A stretch of 64,000 nucleotides of DNA from Bacteroidota bacterium (GTDB taxonomy: Bacteria; Bacteroidota; Bacteroidia; B-17B0; Aurantibacillaceae). Numbering within the stretch: position 1 is the first letter of the stretch; every line of letters starts with the position of its first letter. A program made the translations under genes and the position numbers. The DNA is taken from the NCBI GenBank assembly GCA_020162035.1, contig JAIUNM010000001.1, positions 62,001 through 126,000 of the forward strand. Direction: 5' to 3'. The notes beneath the pieces are model-generated. The model saw nothing but the letters and a program-made list of their open reading frames with translations, searched no databases and was not told the DNA's origin. Below, piece by piece: positions 34,280-45,300 of the stretch.

Positions 34280-34900
34280 CTAAAAAATCTGATTAAAAAA
34301 AGAAGTTAAAGAATCTGGCTTAATTATAATTGTAAATACAACGCCAAAAATTGCACCCCAAAAATGAGATTCGTGGCTAATATGGTCTTGATGTAATCCT
34401 TTTCGTTTCCGTTGCATTAAAAACATACTTAATCCTATTAATAATACACCTGCTATCCAACCTGGCATTGGTATAAAAAACAAACCTATTGTTGATTTAG
34501 GGCTTAAAATAATGTACGAAAACATTACTGCCGAAATTGCACCACTTGCACCTAAACTTGTGTAACTACTATTATCTTTATTTCTAAAATATTCGGTTAT
34601 TGAAGCTGCGTAAATACCACCAGTAAATAAAATTAAAAAATATAATTTGCCTAATTTTTCGCCAAAATAATATGGAAAAAAATGCTCCTCTAATGCTAAT
34701 CCAAAACTAAATAATGCTAAGCAATTAAATAAAAGATGAATAATATCGCCATGAATAAACGCGTGTGTTAAAAAGCGATAATGTTCTTTGTATCTTTTAA
34801 TAGCATACGGATAAAAAAGGTATTTATTCATAGCCTCTCTATTATTAAAACAAATAATAGAAAAAACTGCAATAATACCAAGTAAAGTGTAGGTTATCAT
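34280..34900 (-). CDS. Rhomboid family intramembrane serine protease
   Basis: This 206-residue protein has six helices. It carries HxxxN (His55, Asn59), the nucleophile in LGASGAIS (Ser119) and the partner His179 in HFWGAIFG. Rhomboids cleave transmembrane substrates inside the bilayer; the target is not known. TACCTTTG at 34938-34931 is a likely -7 element, and a 66-base gap separates it from the queuosine transporter gene upstream, so it may be a separate unit. Confidence 0.93.
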   Translation of the reverse strand: MITYTLLGIIAVFSIICFNNREAMNKYLFYPYAIKRYKEHYRFLTHAFIHGDIIHLLFNCLALFSFGLALEEHFFPYYFGEKLGKLYFLILFTGGIYAASITEYFRNKDNSSYTSLGASGAISAVMFSYIILSPKSTIGLFFIPMPGWIAGVLLIGLSMFLMQRKRKGLHQDHISHESHFWGAIFGVVFTIIIKPDSLTSFFNQIF

Positions 34901-34930
34901 GTTTTAAATCAGATTAAAAATCTATAATTA

Positions 34931-34938
34931 CAAAGGTA
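34931..34938 (-). promoter_or_regulatory. -7 element (TACCTTTG) of the rhomboid gene
   Basis: It fits TAnnTTTG, 30 bases upstream of the ATG at 34900. No TTTG is found at the usual -33 distance. Confidence 0.4.
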
Positions 34939-34966
34939 AGAGTATAATTAATAAATGAATTAATGT

Positions 34967-35632
34967 TTATTTTATTTCCGAGGTTTCTTTCTCTAAATAT
35001 TTGTTAATTAAGCCATGTAATAAATAGATAAGTGGAATTATACAAATTGCTAATATTAATTTAAACACATAACCCCAACTTGCGTTAACTAAAAGTGTAT
35101 TAAATGACCAAACACCCGGTATTACAAATGCAATAAATTGTACAACAAAAGTGTCTATTAATTGGCTAACTACTGTGCTACCTGTAGCTCGTAACCAAAT
35201 TAATTTGTTACCGGTTTTATTTCTAAACAGCCAAAAAATATAAACATCAACTAATTGGCTAAATAAAAATGCAATTATACTTCCAATAATTATCCATTGA
35301 CTTTGACCAAAAATAATTTTAAAATTTAAATCGCTAACCGGACTAAAATTTGTTGCGGGTATATTTATTGCAAGAGTTAGAAACAAGTAGGTATAAATAA
35401 TTAAACCTATAGTAATAAAGGTTAATTTTTTAACGCCATTTTTACCAAAATGTTCATTAATTAAGTCGGTTAATAAAAAAACAAAAGGCCATAAAACTAT
35501 ACCTACGCTTTGTGTAAACGTACCAAAAAATTGAATTAATTTTCCACCTATTAATTCGGCAACAATTGTATTAGTTACAAAAAAACCTGCTAATACTATA
35601 AAAACAATATCTTTTCTACTTTTAAAATTCAT
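34967..35632 (-). CDS. Queuosine precursor transporter (YhhQ family)
   Basis: This 221-residue membrane protein has six helices and the family pattern FFVTNTIVAELIGGKLI, VLWPFVFLLTDLINEHFG and LRATGSTVVSQLIDTFVVQFIAF. YhhQ-type proteins import preQ0/preQ1 for queuosine modification of tRNA. It lies nine bases after crcB in a tightly packed set on the same strand. Confidence 0.92.
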   Translation of the reverse strand: MNFKSRKDIVFIVLAGFFVTNTIVAELIGGKLIQFFGTFTQSVGIVLWPFVFLLTDLINEHFGKNGVKKLTFITIGLIIYTYLFLTLAINIPATNFSPVSDLNFKIIFGQSQWIIIGSIIAFLFSQLVDVYIFWLFRNKTGNKLIWLRATGSTVVSQLIDTFVVQFIAFVIPGVWSFNTLLVNASWGYVFKLILAICIIPLIYLLHGLINKYLEKETSEIK

Positions 35633-35641
35633 ACAACCTAC

Positions 35642-36001
35642 TTAAATACTTTTTTTAGAAATAAAATAAAACATTGCTAATGCAATACCAATACTAACAA
35701 TTACATTTAAAAAGGCAAATAAATAGTGTTGTTGTTTTAATAGAACAAATGTTTCGAAACCAAAAGTACTAAAGGTGCTTAAACCGCCACAAAAGCCTGT
35801 TAATATTAATAATTTTGATTGTTCGTTATAAGAAAATTGAGAAGATATTTTAAAGAAAATTGCAAAAATTAAACAAGCTAAAACATTTGAAATAAAAGTA
35901 GATAAAACCAAGTTTTGAGAATATTTTAAAACAGTTTGTCCAATTAAATACCTCAATAAACTACCTACTCCACCACCAAAAAAAATTATTAAATAATTCA
36001 T
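35642..36001 (-). CDS. crcB: Fluoride ion exporter CrcB (Fluc)
   Basis: This 119-residue protein has four helices and the signature motifs GGGVGSLLRYLIGQ and LTGFCGGLSTFSTFGFE. The dual-topology channel exports fluoride. Only one copy is visible, so it would work as a homodimer. There is a three-base gap after the NlpC/P60 gene. No fluoride riboswitch was recognised in front of it. Confidence 0.94.
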   Translation of the reverse strand: MNYLIIFFGGGVGSLLRYLIGQTVLKYSQNLVLSTFISNVLACLIFAIFFKISSQFSYNEQSKLLILTGFCGGLSTFSTFGFETFVLLKQQHYLFAFLNVIVSIGIALAMFYFISKKSI

Positions 36002-36004
36002 AAG

Positions 36005-36442
36005 CTAAAATACTCTAATTGCTTTAACAAATCTATTTTTATAATTATTAAAATTATTAAAATTTGATATTTTTACTCCTCCATGCCTTTTATCGCTTGA
36101 TGCGTGAATAAATAACAATGAGTCGTTTATGTTTTTTACAACAATACCAACATGCCCTGGCTTTTCGAACAATAAAACATCTCCAGCTTTACATGAATCT
36201 AATTTTATTGATTTACCAAAATCATAATAAAGTTTAGATGAACGGGGCACTTGAATATTAAAATATGTAAAAACATAATTTACAAAACCAGAACAATCAA
36301 AACCTTTTTTAGGGTTTGCGGTTGCATATTTGTATTTTACGCCAATAAATTTTTTAGAAAATTCAATTAAACTATCCGCCTTAGTTAATGGCTGAGCATT
36401 GCAATTAACTTGGCAAATAATAATAAAACTAAGTATTAGCAA
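36005..36442 (-). CDS. NlpC/P60 (C40) cell-wall peptidase
   Basis: This product of about 145 residues has a signal peptide (LILSFIIICQVNCNAQ) and an NlpC/P60 domain. The catalytic triad is visible: Cys in KGFDCSGFVNY, His in GHVGIVV and a polar third position in FIHASS. It likely cuts peptidoglycan stem peptides. There is no ATG: the first standard start is TTG at 36442, which would leave out a Lys-Arg pair (ILKR) just upstream in frame. The frame is closed by TAA eight codons upstream, so a rarer start such as ATC is conceivable. Confidence 0.87.
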   Translation of the reverse strand: MLILSFIIICQVNCNAQPLTKADSLIEFSKKFIGVKYKYATANPKKGFDCSGFVNYVFTYFNIQVPRSSKLYYDFGKSIKLDSCKAGDVLLFEKPGHVGIVVKNINDSLLFIHASSDKRHGGVKISNFNNFNNYKNRFVKAIRVF

Positions 36443-36491
36443 CCTTTTTAAGATGTAACTAAGTTAATAATAAAAAATGTAAAAAATTATT

Positions 36492-37088
36492 TTACTTTTT
36501 ATTTAGTTCTTTAATAATTTCTTCGTCGCTTTTACCTAAAAACTTTAAAGCACCTTTAGCATTTTTTGCCCAAGTAGATTTAGGATAATCTTGAATAATT
36601 TCTTGATATAATTGTTCGGCTTGTGTTTCGTTATTTAGTTCATTAGCTTCATCATACAATTGAGCTAATAAAAACATAGCGGCAGGTTTATCTTTAAATA
36701 ACGGGTAATTTCTAATACATCTTTCTAATACAACTTGTGCTTGTTTAAAATTATTAATACTTCGAGCAACCTGCGCCGTTTTAATTAGGTAAATTGGAGC
36801 TAAACTATCAGTATGACAATAATAAGAAAAGTTTGTAAAATCTTTAATGGCTTTATTTGCATCAAAAGTATTTATTTCAATTGCTTTTAATAAAATGCTA
36901 TCGCTTTTTAGTGCTAGTTTTTTATATTCATCACAATTTAAAATTAGAGTATCTTTTTTTTGTGAATTTTGATTTGCATTATTGTTTGGAACATTATTAG
37001 CTTGTACTTCTTCTTCTATTACTTTTACAGAGTTATTGCAAGAATAGAATAAAAAAACAATAAATATTATTTTAAAAAAAAAATTCAA
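36492..37088 (-). CDS. TPR-type lipoprotein
   Basis: This 198-residue product has a lipoprotein signal (FIVFLFYSC, then NNSVKVIEEE) and at least two TPR-like helix pairs (IYLIKTAQVARSINNFKQAQVVLERCIRNYP and PAAMFLLAQLYDEA...AEQLYQEIIQDYPKSTWAK). The form resembles YbgF/BamD-like tetratricopeptide lipoproteins that act as scaffolds in the periplasm. It lies one base after def and 49 bases before the NlpC/P60 gene. Confidence 0.85.
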   Translation of the reverse strand: MNFFFKIIFIVFLFYSCNNSVKVIEEEVQANNVPNNNANQNSQKKDTLILNCDEYKKLALKSDSILLKAIEINTFDANKAIKDFTNFSYYCHTDSLAPIYLIKTAQVARSINNFKQAQVVLERCIRNYPLFKDKPAAMFLLAQLYDEANELNNETQAEQLYQEIIQDYPKSTWAKNAKGALKFLGKSDEEIIKELNKK

Positions 37089-37089
37089 A

Positions 37090-37692
37090 TTAACGCTTTG
37101 GTTTAAATACTTTAATTTTATAATCAGCAGATACTTTGCCGTTTGAAATATCGTTCAATTTTCCACTAACAAGTTTACGTTTAAATGCACCTATTTTATC
37201 GGTAAACAATATCCCTTCAATGTGGTCGTATTCGTGTTGAATAACGCGCGCAATTAACCCATCATATTTTTCGGTATGTTTTTTAAAATTTTCATCAAAA
37301 TATTCAATTTCAATTTCGGGTTTTCTCAAAACTTCTTCTCTAATTTTAGGAATGCTTAAGCAGCCTTCTTTAAACTTCCATTCTTCACCGTTTTCATTTA
37401 AAATTTTAGCATTTATAAAAACTTTTTTAAACGATTTAAGTTGTTTGCGTTCTTGTGGTGTAAATTCACTTTCTTCATCATCATCTTCATCATCAACAAA
37501 TGGTTCGGTATCTACTATAAATAAACGAATTGCTTTACCAATTTGAGGCGCAGCCAATCCTACTCCACTTGCATTATACATGGTATCAAACATGTCTTTA
37601 ATAAGTTGAGTTAAGTTTTCGTAATTTTTATCAATATTATCAGCAACTTTTCTTAAAACAGGATCGCCATAAACAACTATAGGATAAACCAT
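37090..37692 (-). CDS. def: Peptide deformylase
   Basis: This 200-residue enzyme has the three deformylase motifs: GVGLAAPQIG (43-52), EGCLSIP (109-115) and HEYDHIEG (153-160). The last two supply the Cys and His metal ligands. It removes the N-formyl group from nascent proteins. An acidic insertion of about 20 residues (66-88, DDEDDDEESEF core) lies between motifs 1 and 2. It is two bases downstream of guaB, in one transcript with the TPR lipoprotein gene. Confidence 0.96.
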   Translation of the reverse strand: MVYPIVVYGDPVLRKVADNIDKNYENLTQLIKDMFDTMYNASGVGLAAPQIGKAIRLFIVDTEPFVDDEDDDEESEFTPQERKQLKSFKKVFINAKILNENGEEWKFKEGCLSIPKIREEVLRKPEIEIEYFDENFKKHTEKYDGLIARVIQHEYDHIEGILFTDKIGAFKRKLVSGKLNDISNGKVSADYKIKVFKPKR

Positions 37693-37694
37693 AA

Positions 37695-39173
37695 TTAACG
37701 TGTGTAGTTTGGAGCCTCGCGTGTAATAACAACATCGTGCGGATGGCTCTCTTTAACGCCCGCTGCTGTAATTCTAATAAATTTTGCTTGTTGTAAAGCT
37801 TTAATATCTTTTGCGCCTACATAGCCCATACCTGCTCTTAAACCACCAACAACTTGATAAATTATTTCGGCTAAATGACCTTTGTAAGGTACGCGGCCGC
37901 TAATCCCTTCGGGTACTAATTTTTTAATATCATCTTCTGCATCTTGAAAATATCTATCCTTACTTCCTTTTTGCATAGCCTCAATACTTCCCATGCCACG
38001 GTATGATTTAAATTTTCTTCCTTCGTAAATTATAGTTTCGCCGGGGCTTTCTTCAGTTCCTGCAAACATTCCTCCCATCATTACAGTTCCTGCACCAGCG
38101 GCAATTGCTTTAACAATATCACCCGTAAATCTAATTCCTCCATCAGCAATTAATGGAACACCAGTACCTTTAAGAGCATTTGCAACTTCTAAAATTGCTG
38201 ATAATTGAGGCACACCAACACCTGCAATTACACGTGTTGTACAAATAGAACCAGGCCCTATACCAACTTTAACAGCATCGGCACCTGCTTTTACTAATGC
38301 TAAAGCGGCTTTACCTGTAGCAATATTTCCAACAATTACTTGTAAATTTTTATACTTTTTCTTTACTTCAATTAACTTATCAATAACACCTTTACTATGG
38401 CCATGAGCTGTATCAATAATTATCGCATCAACTCCCGCAGCAACTAACGCATCTACACGCTCCATCGTATCAGCTGTAACTCCTACTGCTGCAGCAACTC
38501 GCAACCTGCCTTGAGCATCTTTACACGCATTTGGACGCACTTTAATTTTAATAATATCTTTATATGTAATTAAACCAACTAGTTTGTTTTGTTTATCTAA
38601 AATTGGTAATTTTTCGATTTTATGTTGTTGTAAAACCTCTTCGGCCTTTTTTAAATTTATTCCCTGAGGGGCTGTAATAGCTTTAGTACTTGGAGTCATA
38701 ACTTGCTTTACAGGGCGTTTTAAATTTTTTTCAAAACGTAAATCGCGATTAGTAACAATACCTAAAAATTTTCCTGCTTTATCAATAACTGGTATTCCAC
38801 CAATTTTATTTTCGGCCATTATTTTTAAAGCATCTTCAATTAAAGCATTTTCGTGTAAAGTAACTGGGTCCTGTATCATACCACTTTCGCTACGTTTTAC
38901 TTTTCGTACTTGTGCGGCTTGATCTTGAATACTCATATTTTTATGCAAAACTCCTATACCACCTTCTTGTGCAATTGCTATTGCCATTTGGTGTTCAGTA
39001 ACTGTATCCATAGCCGCCGAAACAATTGGTGTATTTATTTTAATTCCTTTACTAAATAAAGAAGCAGTATTAACTTCTCTAGGTAAAATTTCAGAATAAT
39101 CTGGTACTAGTAATACATCATCGTAAGTTAGTCCTTCTTGAACAAACTTATTTGCCATAAAATTTGATGCCAT
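37695..39173 (-). CDS. guaB: Inosine-5'-monophosphate dehydrogenase
   Basis: This 492-residue protein is full length. It has the N-terminal [17 protein letters not shown], two CBS domains (about 95-215), [27 protein letters not shown] with the catalytic cysteine, and [14 protein letters not shown]. It makes XMP for guanine nucleotide synthesis. A -7 element (TATATTTG, 39211-39204) lies upstream. It leads a compact operon with def and the TPR lipoprotein gene. Confidence 0.97.
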   Translation of the reverse strand: MASNFMANKFVQEGLTYDDVLLVPDYSEILPREVNTASLFSKGIKINTPIVSAAMDTVTEHQMAIAIAQEGGIGVLHKNMSIQDQAAQVRKVKRSESGMIQDPVTLHENALIEDALKIMAENKIGGIPVIDKAGKFLGIVTNRDLRFEKNLKRPVKQVMTPSTKAITAPQGINLKKAEEVLQQHKIEKLPILDKQNKLVGLITYKDIIKIKVRPNACKDAQGRLRVAAAVGVTADTMERVDALVAAGVDAIIIDTAHGHSKGVIDKLIEVKKKYKNLQVIVGNIATGKAALALVKAGADAVKVGIGPGSICTTRVIAGVGVPQLSAILEVANALKGTGVPLIADGGIRFTGDIVKAIAAGAGTVMMGGMFAGTEESPGETIIYEGRKFKSYRGMGSIEAMQKGSKDRYFQDAEDDIKKLVPEGISGRVPYKGHLAEIIYQVVGGLRAGMGYVGAKDIKALQQAKFIRITAAGVKESHPHDVVITREAPNYTR

Positions 39174-39203
39174 TGTAATTGAATTTTAGATTAAAAATTC
39201 GTG

Positions 39204-39211
39204 CAAATATA
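39204..39211 (-). promoter_or_regulatory. -7 element (TATATTTG) of guaB
   Basis: It fits TAnnTTTG, 30 bases from the ATG. No TTTG lies 19-21 bases upstream. Confidence 0.5.
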
Positions 39212-39322
39212 ATCAATTTTTTTGAAAAAAAGGTTGATATTCTTAACTAACACACTCCAACTTTAACATTAATTAATTTAAAGTAAATATGAAACTATTT
39301 AATTTTCTGCATCTTAATATAA

Positions 39323-42300
39323 ATGTGTATATTTATTGCTAGTTTTATGTTGTTACTGAGGTTAAAAACCTTACTTGGAATTTTATTACCAAAGGCTAAA
39401 TTTGTTAAAATTAGTCTTGTTTTACTGTGCTTATTATTTTCGGTTAAACTATCTGCACAAGCTAGTATTGAAGAAACAAAAAAAACAGCAAATAAATATT
39501 TTGAAGATGAAGAGTATGATTTAGCATATAAATTATATTCTCAATTGGTATCTAATTTTCCTAAAGATGCGGAACTCAACTTTAAACTTGGCGTTTGTAT
39601 GATATACAGCGAGCCAGATAAGAAAAAATGTTTACCATATTTACAAATAGCCAATGCAAGCCCCGATGCACCAAAGGAAACAAAATTTTATATTGGAAAA
39701 GCAAATCATATTAACTATTTATTTGATGAAGCTATAAAATATTACAATGAGTATAAAAAAATTGGCAGTAATAGTCAACAAAAAAAACTAAAAGTTGATA
39801 GAGAAATTGCTGCCTGCGGATATGGTAAAAGATTACTAAGTAATTTAAGTGACTTAACCGTTACAAGTAAAAAACAATTAAATGAAGCCGATTATTTTAG
39901 AACTTATGATTTAAAAAGTATTGGCGGGAAACTTTTAGCTAAACCCGATGATTTTAAAACAACACCTGATAAAAGGAAAAAAGATAAAAGTGTTGTTTAC
40001 TTAGATAAAAACAGCAATAAAGTTTACTACAGCAGTTATGGCGATAATACTGAAACAGGTAGAGATATTTATTATTCTGTTAAACAAGGTAATGGAACAT
40101 ATAGCAAAGGCGTTAAACTTAGCACAATAAATACAGAGTATGATGAAGACTTTCCGTTTTTACATCCAAATGGAAGAGTTTTATATTTTGCAAGTAAGGG
40201 GCATAACAGTATGGGAGGTTACGATATCTTTAAATCGGAATACAATGCTGAAAACGATACCTGGGGACCACCTGTAAATTTAGAATTTCCAATAAACTCG
40301 CCAGATGATGATTACTTATTTGTTACCGATTCGTTAGAAAAAACGGCATACTTTAGTACAGGAAGACAATCTCCTCCTGGTAAAATTGATGTTTTAAAAA
40401 TTAACACAGAACGCAAACCAATTGAAACTTTAGTTATTAAAGGAACAGTTGTAAAAGAAAATAAAGAACAAAGTTTATTATCTAAAATTACTGTGAAAAA
40501 CATGGATAATGGCCAAATTGTAGGTGAATTTAAAAGTGGAGACAATGGCGATTACTTATTAGATTTACCAAATGGTGCTAAATTAATTTTTACAGTTGAA
40601 ACTCCTGAATTAAAAACACAATCGCAAGGAATTAATTTACCTTTAGTACAATCGAGCAAGCCATTAAAACAAAAAATAAGTTACGAAAAAGGAGAATTAA
40701 AAATTATAAATTATTTTGACGAAGCACCTACTGATGATAGCTATGTACAGTATTTAAAATTAATAGAAGAAAAAGCAAAATTAAATGTTAATGAAGGCAA
40801 AAATAAATTAACGTTAAATACAACCGTGGATAGTAATGCAAGCAACAATACTTCTAATAACAACACCAATGCAACCGAAACAAATACTGCTCAAACAACA
40901 GTAAATACAACAAGTAATACAGCAAATACAACATCTACAAACACTACACAAACCAAATCAGACAATAAACAATTAAGTGCTTTAGCTAAAAAAGAAGCCG
41001 AAGATAGCAAAAACGAAGCAGTTCAATTTAGTAAAGATGCGAACGATGCGTTTGATTTAGCAAATGCAAAAATGATTGAATCTGATAATAAATTAAAAGA
41101 TTACGATGATGCACTTAAAAACGCAAATTCAATTACAATTGAAGAAGACAAAAACAAAGCATTGGCAAATGCAAAATTAATAAAAGATGAAGCTGATGTT
41201 TTAAAAGACGCATCAAATAAATTAAAAGAATATTCTAATTTATTAAATGAAGATGCAAAAACAAAAGCAAAAGAAGCAGAATTAAATTTACTATACTCTA
41301 ACGAGTTAGATAAGATTGCAACGGGAAAAAGTATTGACCCTAAAAATTCATTGAAAAACTTAAATGATTATGAAATTGAATTAAATAAACTTTCAGAAAA
41401 TAAAACAAAATCAACTGAATTTTATAATACTTTAAAAAATGAAACTGAAGAAAAAGAAAAGCAATTGGTAAACTTAGAAGAAACAACTAACACAATAAAA
41501 GAAAATTTAAAAGAAATTGAATCAGAAATTAAAACAAGTGAAGAAGAATTAGCAAAAGCAAAAAAGAAAAACAAACAAGAAATACAACAACGAATTGATG
41601 AATTAAAAGAAGATGCTAACGGAAAGAAAAATCAAATTAAAGAAAATGAAACAAAAATTGCTTTACTTAAATCAGAGTTAGCGTCTGATAAAAACCCATT
41701 AGCTTTAGCAAACAAAGTAAATACAGAAAGTATTTCAAATAAAGAACCAATTAAAATAAATTCTCCAATAAGTAATACAAGTACAGCTATTGCCAACAAC
41801 ACTAATGTTGTTAAGGCAGATAATTTATTGTTAAATTACAAAGATAAAACAGAAATAAAAGATCCTAATAATAAAATTAGCATTAATGAAAGCACAACAC
41901 AGTTAAAAAACTTTAATAAAGAAATAGACCAATCTATAACAAAAAATAAAGCAGAATTAGCTAAAGCAAAAACAACTGAAGATAAAACGGCTATTACTTC
42001 AGAAATTAAAAACTTAGAAAATTTAAAAAAACAAAACAATCAAAAAATTATTGATAATAATAAATTAGCATTAGCGCTTAACAACACTAACAATAATACA
42101 AACGCATTAAACACAAGCACATCAACTAATACAACTAACTCAACAGCAATTGCAAATAATTCAAATTCTGTAACAACGTTAACTAAAATAAATTCGACTA
42201 GTAATTCAGATGCAATAAATCAGCTAACTAGTTTAAGTAACAATTTAAATAATTATAACAATCAAAACTTTAATTTTAATTCTTATCAAAACGAAAGTGC

Positions 42301-45300
42301 TCAAAAATTAAAAATAGAAGCTGATGAAAAAATAAATGAATCTAACGCAAAGCAAAAAGAATTAAATGAACTTATTAAAACTACATTAACTGAATTTAAA
42401 AATGCTGCAAGTAATTCTAATAGTGCTAACAATTCAATTAGCAATAGCACTAATAATTCTTACAGTAAATTAAGTAAAGAGGCAGAAGATTTAAATAACC
42501 AAGCATTAGAAAAAATGGAAAAAGCTAATGCCGCATCGGGAGAAGAAAAAGATAAATTAAGAAACGAAGCTAATAATTTAACTACTAAAGCAAACGAAAA
42601 GAGTTTAGAAGCTGCATTAGTTTTAAAATCAGACAATGAATTTAAATTTAATGCGAACAAAAAAAATGTTGAAACATTATTAAATTCAAGTAATACTAGT
42701 GAGACTGATAAAAATTTTTCAAATGCTTTATTAAACCAAGCAGTAATTGATTTTAATAAAGCAAAGGCCATGCGCGAAGAGGCAATGTCTTTACCAAATG
42801 CTATGGCTAAAGTAAGTGCGTTAGGAAATGCTGAAGAAAAAGAAAATGAAGCTATACAAAAATTAAGTAATGCTGTTGAAACCTTAAAAAAATCAAATCC
42901 AAATATTGCTTTAGTAAACACTAATCCAAACGAAGTCAACTCACAATCAGAAAATTCATCTTCTCCAACATCTAACAATGCATTAAATGAAAATTCAAAT
43001 GAAAAAATTAATTTAATTAACAAAAATGTAGATGAGTTTCAACAATCAAAACTAACAGCCTATCAAAAATTATACGAAGCTAACCAAGCCGAAATAAATC
43101 AATTAATAAATGAATTACAAAACAATACAGTTATTAATAATACACCAGTAAATAAAACCGAATTTATTAATGCGACAACAAAAAACAACAAAGCAAATAA
43201 TTTGTTTGAACAAAATAAAAATGAAGTAAACACAAACACACAACTTAATAATTTAGTTAATATTACAACCAGTCAAATAGAGACAATAAACCAATTAAAT
43301 AAACTTAAAAACAAAACAAATTCTATTGCTCAAAATAATACAAATACATCTACAAGCACAAATAGTAATGTAGCCAATAATAATCAGTCAAATACTACTA
43401 ATACTAACAACACTTCTAACCCAAACAATAATCAAGCAAACGCATCTAACAACAACAGTTCTATTTCTAACAATAATCAAACAAATACAACCAATAATAA
43501 CAACACCAATACAAATTCTTCAAACAATTTAACCTCAACTAATACAAAAAGTACAACTTCAAACAATTCAAACGTTAATGTTCCGTTAATTGATAAAAAC
43601 ATTATTGCATCTAAAGACTCCTCAACTAAAGAAACAACCGATTTTATAAATAGTAACAAAATTACAATTCAAAACCAACAAGCTAAATCAACAATAGATA
43701 ATGCATTAAACGAACTTACTGCATTAAATAATAATAACACATCTTCTAAAACTGTTACTCCAAACGAATTAAAAACTCAAATAGATGAAATTAACACAAA
43801 AGCTGATGAATTAGCGCTTAAATCATTTGATTTAAAAACAGAAGCAAATAACCAAACAGGTGATGAAAAAGATAAAACATTAGCAAAATCTAAACAATTT
43901 GACGATGAGTCTAACGCTGAAAAATTAAAAGCTTTAGACCTCACAAAACAATTAAATCAAAATAATATCAATACAAATAATACCGCTATTGAAGAGCTAA
44001 TTTCAAAACTAAAAACTGATAATCCTACTTTAGCAAATGAAAACAATGATAAACTTAATGAGTTAAAAACATTACAAAGTCAAATAATTGAGTTACAAAA
44101 AGAAGCAAATGACTCTAATGCTGTTGCTGTTAAAATAGGTAAAATGACAAATGTTGCAGATAAAGAAGCTGAGTTAATTGCAAAACAAAACACAATAATT
44201 TCTGAGTTAACTAAAAGCTATCCTAATTATGAAATTAAATCAAATAATATTTTACTAAATAACACAAATAGTAATACTGAAATTAATAACGATGAAAATA
44301 TAAGTAAAGAAAATTCTGCGCTAACAAATTTAATAAATGGTTACAGTTTAGAATACGAAACTTCTAAAACTAATTTACCACAAAATTTAAATGACAATCA
44401 ATTAAAAGCAAAACAAAATGCTGATAGTTTAAATGCTGAAGCAAAATTGTTATTAATAAAATCATCGCAAATTACCGATACTAAACAAAAAAATAAAATG
44501 TTAGCTCAAGCTGCTAAAACCAATAATGCTGCGTTAAAACAATTAAGTTTAATAACTGATAATAAAAATAATATAGCTAATAACACTATTAACAAAACTA
44601 ACACAAATAATAATTCATCATCAAACGTTGTTAAAAATAACAATTCAACAACTACCAAAACAAATACAAACAACAATTCTTCAAAAAATAATGTTGTAAA
44701 TAATTCAAGCAATAATCAAACTCAAATTAAAAACAACACTAACAATAATGTAACTAATAATACAACTACAAATAATACAAATAATAACACATCTAATAAT
44801 CAAACAAAAAATACGCTTAAAGTAGAGGGTTTAGAAGTTATAAATGGAAATGCTTACAACAACAATCGCCCAATACCTATGAATGCAAAAATTCCAGATG
44901 GTTTAGTGTTTAGGGTGCAAATTGGCGCTTTTAAAAATGCCTTGCCTAATAACGCATTTAGAGGTTTAAATCCACTTAATGGCGAAACTGTTGCAAATGG
45001 ATATATAAGATACACAGCTGGTAATTTTAACAAGTTTGAAAATGCAAGTGCAGTTAAAAACGATTTGAAAAAATTAGGGTACAACGATGCGTTTGTAGTT
45101 GTATATTATAATGGAAAACGAATTGCTTTAAATGAAGCTTTAGCTATATTAGAAAGAGAAGGTAAAACAATTGACAACAATGCATCTTCAACCGCAGGAA
45201 TTACAGCTAATACAAATATACCAAAGGCTTCTATAGTTTTCCCTAATTCACCTAACACAGCTCCTACTCCACCAAATGAATTAGTTAAGGTTACTAAAGA

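Noticed and set aside
42460..43023. 187-codon open frame antisense to the giant protein gene
   Set aside because: It arises from Lys/Glu/Asn-rich codons read backwards as Phe/Leu/Ile; no start context or motif.
40840..44820. CRISPR-like or microsatellite array
   Set aside because: The repetition is at protein composition level (Asn codons in one frame); there are no regular direct repeats with spacers.
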